This document shows, piece by piece, positions 46,532 through 53,706 of a stretch of DNA of 64,000 bases. The stretch is from assembly GCA_009783265.1 (NCBI GenBank), contig WRHM01000001.1:496001-560000 (forward strand), read 5' to 3'. The notes beneath the pieces are model-generated. The model searched no databases, was not told the origin of the DNA, and worked only from the letters and a program-made list of their open reading frames with translations. Within the stretch, counting starts at the first letter, position 1, and every line of letters begins with the position of its first letter. The stretch is from Oscillospiraceae bacterium. Lineage in GTDB: Bacteria > Bacillota > Clostridia > Oscillospirales > WRJC01. Both the position numbers and the translations under genes were made by a program.

Positions 46532-47980
46532 ATGAGCTTAAGAAAATATAATATTATAGCAATCCTGATGGCGTTGCTTGCGACTCCCGTATTAATGAGT
46601 ATCGGGTTTATCGTCGGGTATGTTATCGGCAGGGGACTTATTGCCGCTATTATTATATCGAGTTTATTTTTACTGAGCGTCTGGTTTTTATATGCTAAAT
46701 TCGCCAGATTTCCGGAAAAAGCGTCGGATATATTTTTGCCTGTATTAATAGCGTTTTGTTATTATATAATCTCGTGGATAATTTTATTTGGATTATCGAA
46801 TTATAATTTAAACGATGACTTGATCGGTATTTATATATTTCTCGCTATGCCTTATATCGGCGTGAATTTTTTTGTCGCTTTTATAGGGAATTACAGCCTT
46901 TTTCCCGTTATAAACGGCGGAGCCGTTTTAACTGCCGCGATAATTGCTTTTGTTACCCGTTTCAGCAATAACAAGAAAATAATATTTGACAAAAGATTTA
47001 TTGTTTATGCCGCGATAGCTATTTTATTATGCGGAATATCAGGTATGCAGTTTTATATAAAAAGCATAAATACTCTCGGCGGATATGATTATAACGCCGA
47101 ACGGGTAGGGGACGAAGTTGATTTCTGGAATTACCAGCCTTTTAGCCGAAATAATTTTTTAAAGAGTTTAAATGAAACTCCGGATATTACGTTTACAGAA
47201 GATTATCCGAAACTTGACGGCGCGACGGCGGCTTATCCCGTTTACGGCGCGATAGCCCAGGAATTATATAAAGGATTAGACGAAATAACTGCCGAAAATT
47301 ATGTCAAATGCACGACGACAGCCAATGCCTACGAGCGGCTTATAAGAGGCGAGATCGATATTTTATTCGGCGCGCAGCCCTCGCAGCAGCAGATACAGTC
47401 GGCAAGAGAAAAAGGCGTAGAGTTTACTCTTACGCCGATTGCAAAAGAGGCTTTTGTGTTTTTCGTGCACAAAGATAATCCCGTGAGCAGTTTAACTCTT
47501 GAGCAGATACAGGATATTTATCAGAAAAAAATCACCAACTGGAAAAAAGTCGGAGGCAAATCTGAGAAAATAATGCCGTTCCAGCGCCCCGAAAATTCAG
47601 GGAGCCAGACTGTAATGCTCGCAATGATTATGAAAGACAAAAAACTTCCCGCGCCCCTGCGCGAAGAATATGCGGCGGGCATGGGCGGGATAATAAATCA
47701 GGTCGCAGAATACAGGAATTACACGTCTGCGATCGGGTATTCGTTCAGGTATTTTGCAACTGGTATGAGATCTAATGATAATATAAAACTTCTTGCCATT
47801 GACGGAACAGAGCCTACTGTTGAAAATATAAGGAACGGCGCGTATGCCTTTACTGTAGACGTTTACGCAGTCACAGCCGGGCCGCAAAGTAAAAACACGG
47901 CAATGCTGATAAACTGGATATTATCCGAACAGGGACAAAATTTTATCGAGACATGCGGGTATGTCCGTAGGGGCGATTAA
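46532..47980 (+). CDS. PstS-like substrate-binding protein fused to an N-terminal membrane domain
   Basis: Residues 1-180 contain five or six hydrophobic segments (MALLATPVLMSIGFIVGYVI, GLIAAIIISSLFLLSVWFLY, ...). Residues 200-480 are a phosphate-type binding domain: PKLDGATAAYPVYGAIAQEL, EIDILFGAQPSQQQI, PVSSLTLEQIQDIYQKKITN, PENSGSQT, and AYAFTVDVYAV. Normal PstS is a secreted or lipid-anchored protein; here it is on a membrane anchor with several helices. No pstCAB nearby. The stop TAA comes from a type B repeat (CGT AGG GGC GAT TAA), so the last four residues RRGD are element-encoded. Confidence 0.85.
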   Translation: MSLRKYNIIAILMALLATPVLMSIGFIVGYVIGRGLIAAIIISSLFLLSVWFLYAKFARFPEKASDIFLPVLIAFCYYIISWIILFGLSNYNLNDDLIGIYIFLAMPYIGVNFFVAFIGNYSLFPVINGGAVLTAAIIAFVTRFSNNKKIIFDKRFIVYAAIAILLCGISGMQFYIKSINTLGGYDYNAERVGDEVDFWNYQPFSRNNFLKSLNETPDITFTEDYPKLDGATAAYPVYGAIAQELYKGLDEITAENYVKCTTTANAYERLIRGEIDILFGAQPSQQQIQSAREKGVEFTLTPIAKEAFVFFVHKDNPVSSLTLEQIQDIYQKKITNWKKVGGKSEKIMPFQRPENSGSQTVMLAMIMKDKKLPAPLREEYAAGMGGIINQVAEYRNYTSAIGYSFRYFATGMRSNDNIKLLAIDGTEPTVENIRNGAYAFTVDVYAVTAGPQSKNTAMLINWILSEQGQNFIETCGYVRRGD

Positions 47981-48043
47981 TAATCGCCTGCGGATTTAAG
48001 ATAATATAAAATTATTAATCACGGGCGATTAATAATCGCTACA
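47966..48043. repeat. Paired type B element ending the pstS-like gene
   Basis: GTAGGGGCGATTAATAATCG... and the inverted half CGGGCGATTAATAATCGCTA with CATAAA. The gene's stop is in the first hairpin. Confidence 0.85.
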
Positions 48044-48081
48044 TAAAAATCATAAAATCATAATATCGAGGTATAAAGATT

Positions 48082-49119
48082 ATGCAGATAAACAGGCTTT
48101 TTGAAATGGTGTATATTCTCATGGACAGAAAAAAAATGACCGCGAAAGAATTATCTGATCATTTTGAAGTATCGCAGAGGACTATTTACAGGGACGTTGA
48201 GATATTAAACACCGCGGGGATTCCCGTATCGGCGAATAAAGGCAAGGGCGGCGGGATTGAATTACTCGAAAATTTTTTGATTAACAGGTCGGCGTTTTCA
48301 GAGCATGAGCAAAACGAGATAGTGTTCGCCCTGCAAAGCTTCAGGGCGTTAAAATACGTGAACGCCGATAATGTGCTGAAAAAACTTAGCGCGATATTTA
48401 ACAAAGACGTCATAAACTGGATAGACGTTGATTTTTCAGACTGGACAGTTAATGGCAAAGAAAAGTTTAATATAATAAAATCGGCAATATTCGAGAAAAA
48501 ATGCCTTTCGTTTGATTATTTTAGCACCAACGGCGAAAAAACCCACAGGACCGTTTATCCTATGCAGTTATGGTTCAAGCACAGCGCATGGTATATAAAA
48601 GCCTTTTGTTTAATGCGCAGGGATTACAGGCTTTTTAAAATATCGCGCATTAAAAACCCCTCGGTTTCGTCTGGAGAAAGCAATTTTGAAGTCGCGGATT
48701 TAACCGAGCTTGAGATATTCCAGTTTAATATTTCAAATACGCTTACGCTTGACGATAAATCAGGCGAGTTTTATTACGAAGAGCAGGAAGACCCCGACGG
48801 TACTATAAAAGAAATAAAAACAACCGGAGAAAACTTAAGCTCTTCCGGCTCGTCAGATTCTCCAAATCCCAAAAATAACGTAGATTTAAAATTATGGGTA
48901 GACGTTTCACATGCGCACAGGGTTTTCGACGAATTTGACGAAGAAAACATACAAACAGATGAAAACGGCAATTTTATAATCAGGGGTATATTTCCGGAAG
49001 ACGAATGGCTGTATGGCTATATATTATCTTTTAATTACGGCGCGGAAGTCCTTGAGCCGCTCTATTTCAGGGATAAAATAATAGATAAACTGCAAAAAAC
49101 TCTGATGAAGTATTTGTAA
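48082..49119 (+). CDS. YafY-type WYL-domain transcriptional regulator
   Basis: A 345-residue regulator: DeoR-like helix-turn-helix (MTAKELSDHFEVSQRTIYRD, residues 19-40), then a WYL domain (LSFDYFSTNGEKTHRTVYPM, WYIKAFCLMRRDYRLFKISR), and a WCX-type C-terminus. Such proteins sense small ligands or nucleic acids and often control stress genes. A Ser/Asn linker (SSSGSSDSPNPKNN) lies before the last domain. Target unknown; GAGG upstream. Confidence 0.85.
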   Translation: MQINRLFEMVYILMDRKKMTAKELSDHFEVSQRTIYRDVEILNTAGIPVSANKGKGGGIELLENFLINRSAFSEHEQNEIVFALQSFRALKYVNADNVLKKLSAIFNKDVINWIDVDFSDWTVNGKEKFNIIKSAIFEKKCLSFDYFSTNGEKTHRTVYPMQLWFKHSAWYIKAFCLMRRDYRLFKISRIKNPSVSSGESNFEVADLTELEIFQFNISNTLTLDDKSGEFYYEEQEDPDGTIKEIKTTGENLSSSGSSDSPNPKNNVDLKLWVDVSHAHRVFDEFDEENIQTDENGNFIIRGIFPEDEWLYGYILSFNYGAEVLEPLYFRDKIIDKLQKTLMKYL

Positions 49120-49139
49120 GACGTAAAAAATATGCATTA

Positions 49140-49265
49140 AAGCCCCCTTTTGAAAGGGGGTGGCAGCGGCGGAGCCGCTGACGGGGGATTGCGTCCCCCA
49201 ACCAACATCAAATTCCGCAATCCCCCTGCGACTTCGTCGCTTATCCCCCTTTCAAAAGGGGGCTT
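49140..49265. repeat. Type A repeat, complete
   Basis: AAGCCCCCTTTTGAAAGGGG ... CCCCTTTCAAAAGGGGGCTT with internal GACGGGGGATTG and CAATCCCCCTGCG. 126 bp, symmetrical; a clear reference copy. Confidence 0.92.
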
Positions 49266-49405
49266 TTGCTTATATTTAAACGTTGTTTCACTATATATAA
49301 AATTATTTATCTAAAAAAAATCTAAAAAAAAGTGAACCGTTTTATTTTTCGCGGCTATTAACAGGCATACGGGATTTCGTTTCGGAAAAGAGAAAGGAGG
49401 CTGTT

Positions 49406-49987
49406 TTGGATATATTGCGCGCAGGAAAAAACACAAACACACAGGAAAATCAAATATCAACGCATGATATACTTGCGGAATTGGCGGATAAATACGGCGA
49501 TTCGGTTTACAAGTTCTGCCGAAGCCTCACATATTCCAAAGATGACGCCGACGATTTATTTCAGGAGACGTTTTTAAAAATTTTTGAACAGCCGCTTAAA
49601 ATAAACGGGTCTGGAAACCCTCAGAGTTTTCTCTTTTCGACTGCGTTATATATCTGGAAAACATGGAGACGCAAATATGCCCGCCGCAACCGGATTGCGC
49701 CTGTTGAATTACTTGATTATGAAGATTCAAGAGATAATATCGCGGGCCAGATAAATATCGAAGAAGAATTTACGTTACAGGAAGAAATCCAGGCAGTCAA
49801 AAATTTAGTTGAAAACCTGCCGGAAAAACTTAAAATCCCGGTTATTTTATATTATACTATGGAAACAGACGTGTCTGAAATCGCCCTGACTTTAAGAATA
49901 CCCGAAGGCACAGTTAAAAGCCGGCTGTTTAACGCGAGAAAAATTATTGAGAAAGGATTGATTGAATTTGGATTTGAGCAGCAATAA
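49406..49987 (+). CDS. ECF-type RNA polymerase sigma factor
   Basis: A 193-residue sigma-70 family factor: region 2 VYKFCRSLTYSKDDADDLFQ then ETFLKIFE, region 4 LPEKLKIPVILYYTMETDVS and EIALTLRIPEGTVKSRLFNA. TTG start with AAAGGAGG. Its end overlaps the sortase gene by 26 bp, which indicates co-expression. Its target promoters are unknown. Confidence 0.9.
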   Translation: MDILRAGKNTNTQENQISTHDILAELADKYGDSVYKFCRSLTYSKDDADDLFQETFLKIFEQPLKINGSGNPQSFLFSTALYIWKTWRRKYARRNRIAPVELLDYEDSRDNIAGQINIEEEFTLQEEIQAVKNLVENLPEKLKIPVILYYTMETDVSEIALTLRIPEGTVKSRLFNARKIIEKGLIEFGFEQQ

Positions 49988-51041
49988 TAAAAATAAAAAA
50001 TACGATATAGATTTATTATTAAAACAGGCGTTGAAAACCCCCGATATTTCGCACCCGGAATTAGCGTTGACCGTAGGGGCGCGCATTGCGCGTCCGCAAG
50101 CTGATGATGAAAATATCCCGCAAAATTATACAGACAAATCACGGTTGTCAAATAATATAAACATGCCTAAAAATATCAGGCGTTATATGAATACGGCCGC
50201 CGCTGTTATTATAACGATTGGTTTTATTGCTGGAACTGTGTTTGCCGCATGGTATCTACACTCGCTTACTCTATACGAAAATGTTGCTGATGTAACAGAA
50301 ATAACGCACGGACAATATCAATATAATAATAATTTAACGGACGCATCGTTGTTTGAAAACAACATAAACAACATAGCAGAAGAAGAAACAGAAGAATTTT
50401 TAAACTCAACCGAAAAAGAAAACGGCGAAACGACAGATTTTCTTGAGCCTGTTCGGACTGATAATATATTTACTAAAAACTACAAAAAACTTTTGGATAT
50501 AAACCCGGATTTATACTGCTGGATAAAAGTGAGTTTCACTACGATAGATTATCCTGTTGTCCAGGCAACAGACAACGAGTATTATTTAAACCATAGTTTT
50601 GAAAAAAAGCATTCTAATTCCGGGGCTATTTTCGCCGATTACAGAAACGGCAAAGATATTTCAGAAAACCGCAATTTGTTAATCTACGGGCATAATATGC
50701 TTGATAACTCGATGTTTCAGCCGCTGATAGATTTCAGCACGCGCGAAGATTATTTCACACACGGCATAATAGAACTTATTACTCAGGAAGCGATATATTA
50801 TTATGAAATTTTCTCTGTCAGCGAAGAAGACCCGAAGTCAGGATATATACAGACAGATTTCAAAGACGACGAAGAATATGTTGAATTTTTATATGAGATA
50901 AAAGAGCGCAGCGTTTTTCAAAAAGATATAATACTCGACGAAAATTCCAAAATAATCACGTTATCGACTTGCATAAACGACGTCAGGCTCGACATGCGAT
51001 TTGCGGTCAGAGGCGTATTGACAGATGTAGTGAAATATTAA
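49962..51041 (+). CDS. Class B sortase with an anti-sigma-like N-terminus
   Basis: Residues 170-355 are a sortase B domain: NPDLYCWIKVSFTTIDYPVV, the His in LIYGHNM, and catalytic TLSTCINDVRLDMRFAVRG (Cys and Arg). Sortase B attaches proteins to peptidoglycan or builds pili. Residues 1-75 are a cytoplasmic segment (KKYDIDLLLKQALKTPDISH) like the start of clostridial anti-sigma factors, followed by a membrane helix (AAAVIITIGFIAGTVFAAWY). This fits with its overlap with the ECF sigma gene, so the sortase may also hold the sigma factor. A type B insertion (50072-50099, VGARIARP) lies in the N-terminal segment. Regulatory role is inferred. Confidence 0.8.
   Translation: MNLDLSSNNKNKKYDIDLLLKQALKTPDISHPELALTVGARIARPQADDENIPQNYTDKSRLSNNINMPKNIRRYMNTAAAVIITIGFIAGTVFAAWYLHSLTLYENVADVTEITHGQYQYNNNLTDASLFENNINNIAEEETEEFLNSTEKENGETTDFLEPVRTDNIFTKNYKKLLDINPDLYCWIKVSFTTIDYPVVQATDNEYYLNHSFEKKHSNSGAIFADYRNGKDISENRNLLIYGHNMLDNSMFQPLIDFSTREDYFTHGIIELITQEAIYYYEIFSVSEEDPKSGYIQTDFKDDEEYVEFLYEIKERSVFQKDIILDENSKIITLSTCINDVRLDMRFAVRGVLTDVVKY
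50072..50099. repeat. Type B element inside the sortase gene
   Basis: GTAGGGGCGCGCATTGCGCG followed by TCCGC, translated VGARIARP in the cytoplasmic tail. Confidence 0.82.
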
Positions 51042-51066
51042 AAATATGACGTAAAAAATCCCCGAA

Positions 51067-51199
51067 AAAGCCCCCTTTCACAAAAGGGGGTGCCGTCCGC
51101 AGACGACGGTGGGATTCAGCCAAACAACATCAAATCCGGCAATCCCCCGTCACTTCGTGCCACCCCCTTTATTCCCGCTGTCGCGGAAAGGGGGCTTTT
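51067..51199. repeat. Type A repeat
   Basis: AAAGCCCCCTTTCACAAAAG ... CGGAAAGGGGGCTTTTT with inner arms GGTGGGATTCAG and CAATCCCCCGTCACTTC. Also serves as the only candidate terminator between convergent sortase and ABC genes. Confidence 0.85.
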
Positions 51200-51240
51200 T
51201 CATCTAAACCCAAAGTTCATATCAAAAAATCAAATCCAAT

Positions 51241-52329
51241 CTAATCAATCGCGAGTTCAGTCTGTTTATCAAAAAGATGGATCTTGTCAGGATTTACGGC
51301 GAGTTTGATTATATCTCCGGCTCTGGCTTTGCAGTCCGGCGATACGCGGACTGTAAGCGTATCGCCTCCGACAGAGCAGTGCAGATAAACCCTGTCGCCC
51401 AGAAACTCACGGACTTCAACTGGCACGTCAAAAATACCCGCGCCGTCTTCGTACATATCTTCCGGCCGAACCCCCGCAATAATTTCTTTGCCGATATACG
51501 CGCTTGCTTTGTCGGCTTTGTTCTCCGGCAGTTTTATTTTAATATCGCCGAGATTTATATAAATATCCCCGTCTTGCCCGCTCACTTTCACGTTGCCTAA
51601 ATTCATCTGAGGCGCGCCTATAAATCCCGCGACAAAAAGATTGACAGGGTGAAAATAAAGTTCTTCGGGAGTGCCGACCTGCTGGATAAATCCCTCTTTC
51701 ATAACCACTATTCTGTCTGCTATCGCCATAGCTTCGGCTTGGTCGTGGGTTACATATATAAACGTCGTTTTAAATTTTTGATGCAGTCTTATAAGTTCCG
51801 ATCTCATCGAATCCCGCAGTTTCGCGTCTAAATTTGATAAAGGCTCGTCTAAGCACACGACTTCGTTTCTGCGAACCAGAGCGCGTCCCAATGCCACGCG
51901 TTGCTTTTGTCCGCCGGATAATTTATCCGGTTTACGGTTAAGCAAGTGGTCTATGGCTAAAATTTTCGCGACTTCATAGACTTTTCCTGATATTTCTTCG
52001 GCAGACATGTCGGTAGGTTTTAATCCGAACGCTATATTTTCAAAAGCCGTCATATACGGGAACAAAGCACAATTATGGAACATCAGAACGACTCCCCTGT
52101 CTTTAGGGTGGACGTCGTTTATCAGCCTGTCGTCGAAATATACCTCGCCTTTCGAGATTTCCTCAAGCCCCGCCAGCATAAACAAAGCCGAGGTTTTGCC
52201 GCAGCCCGACGGCCCGACCAAAACAATCACTTCGCCGTCTTTTATTTCTAAATTAAAGTCCGAAACCCCAATAACGCCGCCAAACATTGTGTAATCTTTA
52301 TATACATTTTTCATTGTTACGCTTGCCAT
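51241..52329 (-). CDS. MalK/MsmX-type sugar ABC transporter ATPase
   Basis: A 362-residue ATPase: Walker A VGPSGCGKTSAL, Q-loop, signature LSGGQKQRVALGRALVRRN, Walker B VVCLDEPLSNLDAKLR, H-loop THDQAEAMAIADR, then a TOBE domain in the last 120 residues (GVRPEDMYEDGAGIFDVPVE). UgpC/MsmX-type ATPases often serve several carbohydrate importers; there are no permeases here, so it is likely shared, possibly with the solute-binding lipoprotein at 17-19 kb. Confidence 0.9.
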   Translation of the reverse strand: MASVTMKNVYKDYTMFGGVIGVSDFNLEIKDGEVIVLVGPSGCGKTSALFMLAGLEEISKGEVYFDDRLINDVHPKDRGVVLMFHNCALFPYMTAFENIAFGLKPTDMSAEEISGKVYEVAKILAIDHLLNRKPDKLSGGQKQRVALGRALVRRNEVVCLDEPLSNLDAKLRDSMRSELIRLHQKFKTTFIYVTHDQAEAMAIADRIVVMKEGFIQQVGTPEELYFHPVNLFVAGFIGAPQMNLGNVKVSGQDGDIYINLGDIKIKLPENKADKASAYIGKEIIAGVRPEDMYEDGAGIFDVPVEVREFLGDRVYLHCSVGGDTLTVRVSPDCKARAGDIIKLAVNPDKIHLFDKQTELAID

Positions 52330-52380
52330 TTGTTAATTCCTCCTAATCCTAAATATAAATTTTTCTGAATGCGAATTCCG

Positions 52381-52498
52381 ACCACCCCGTCACTCGCTAC
52401 GCTCGCGCCGCCCCTCCACGGAGGGGAATTTCGCCAATATTCCGGGCATATTTTTATTCCTCTCTTTGGATGGGTGCGTCCGCAGACGCTGGGTGGTC
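52381..52498. repeat. Type A repeat, CACCCC-ended variant
   Basis: ACCACCCCGTCACTCGCTAC and CCCCTCCACGGAGGGG at one side, GATGGGTGCGTCCGCAGACG and CTGGGTGGT at the other. The same variant is at 56438-56553. Confidence 0.8.
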
Positions 52499-52508
52499 TA
52501 TATTCTAA

Positions 52509-53129
52509 TCAATCCATCACGCCCTGCATCCATGCCGCCTGAAAAAGCGAATAGTCTATATAATTCCGGAAGTTTAATTTATTTTCGCCGTTCATAAATC
52601 TTTCAAGAAGCACGTAAAGGGAATCTTCGTCAAGAAACGGTATCAGCCTGTTCAAAAGCTCATCGTCTAATTTATCAAGGTCGCTGTTCTGGAATAATTT
52701 AATAATACTCTCATCGTTCATAAATTCAGCGAGTTCTATTATTTTGCTTATATTTATATTATGCTTCGCCAGTTTTTCAGCAATAGAAGATAACGTCGAA
52801 ACTTTGAGATACGGCGCGATATTTATAATATCCTGAACTATGTTTTTATCGTCGAATACTTCTTTTGCTATCTCCTGATTCTTCGTGACAGAACTCAAAA
52901 TCGCCGCTTCGTTGCCTGAAGCTTCGCCCGCGTTGAGCAGCGCGTCTACAGATTCGCCGAAGATATTTGCTATCTCGCACAGAATCGAAATATCGGGGAA
53001 ACCCTCGCCCCGTTCCCATTTTGACACAGCCTGCCGCGTGACGTTTAATATATCCGCGAGCTTTGACTGCGGCATATCGCGCTCTTTTCTCAGACGCGAT
53101 ATATTCGCTCCGAATTTAATAATGTTCAT
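52509..53129 (-). CDS. XRE family transcriptional regulator
   Basis: A 206-residue protein with N-terminal XRE helix-turn-helix (NISRLRKERDMPQSKLADIL, VTRQAVSKWERGEGFPDIS) and an all-helical C-terminal domain (about 130 residues) with no assigned family. ATG at 53129 with AAGGCGG upstream; the frame is open further upstream. A palindrome (53217-53228) in its promoter region suggests self-control. The adjacent genes on this strand do not show an obvious target. Confidence 0.8.
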   Translation of the reverse strand: MNIIKFGANISRLRKERDMPQSKLADILNVTRQAVSKWERGEGFPDISILCEIANIFGESVDALLNAGEASGNEAAILSSVTKNQEIAKEVFDDKNIVQDIINIAPYLKVSTLSSIAEKLAKHNINISKIIELAEFMNDESIIKLFQNSDLDKLDDELLNRLIPFLDEDSLYVLLERFMNGENKLNFRNYIDYSLFQAAWMQGVMD

Positions 53130-53216
53130 ATATTCAACCGCCTTTTTAAAATTAATTATATTTGTTCCGTTCAAATTTAACTCACCTGCCAATTTTTTTA
53201 TTGTTATAATATTTAC

Positions 53217-53228
53217 TGTACATGTACA
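53217..53228. promoter_or_regulatory. Palindromic operator upstream of the XRE gene
   Basis: TGTACATGTACA is a perfect 12-bp palindrome. On the minus strand it overlaps TTGTAC, a possible -35 box for TATAAC/TAACAA further down. Candidate autoregulatory site. Confidence 0.6.
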
Positions 53229-53361
53229 AGTGATATTATACTCCCGTAAAACCAATCTGTAAAGCAACGCTTGGTTTCCCCGGTGTGCGCGTATTAAAAT
53301 TATGGCGTTCGCATAAAAAATATTTATGAAGAAAAATGAAGAAAACCTAAGAAATCAGCGA

Positions 53362-53531
53362 AAAGCCCTCTTTCGCAAAAGAGGGTGGCGCGCGAGATAC
53401 TGCATTGGATTTGTAAAATTGCGTCAGTCCGCGTGACGGGTGATTACGTCCGAACCAAACGACATCAAATCCGGAATCCCCCGGCGCTTCGTGCCACCCC
53501 CTTTACGCGGCTTCGCCGCTAAAGAGGGCTT
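53362..53531. repeat. Type A repeat, long variant
   Basis: AAAAGCCCTCTTTCGCAAAA ... CGCTAAAGAGGGCTTTT, 170 bp, with inner arms GACGGGTGATTACG and GGAATCCCCCGGCGC. Confidence 0.85.
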
Positions 53532-53706
53532 TTATACTAAAAAATTTACGTAAATCAATAATCTAATTTGCTTTTTCTCATAAAACTATAAACTTTTTGT
53601 AAAAATTATAATTTATTGTATAAATATGTTTTTTTTTATGTTATAATTAAACGTTGCAAATATAAAATAAAATATTGATGATTTTTTTAGGAGGATAGCT
53701 TAGTAT

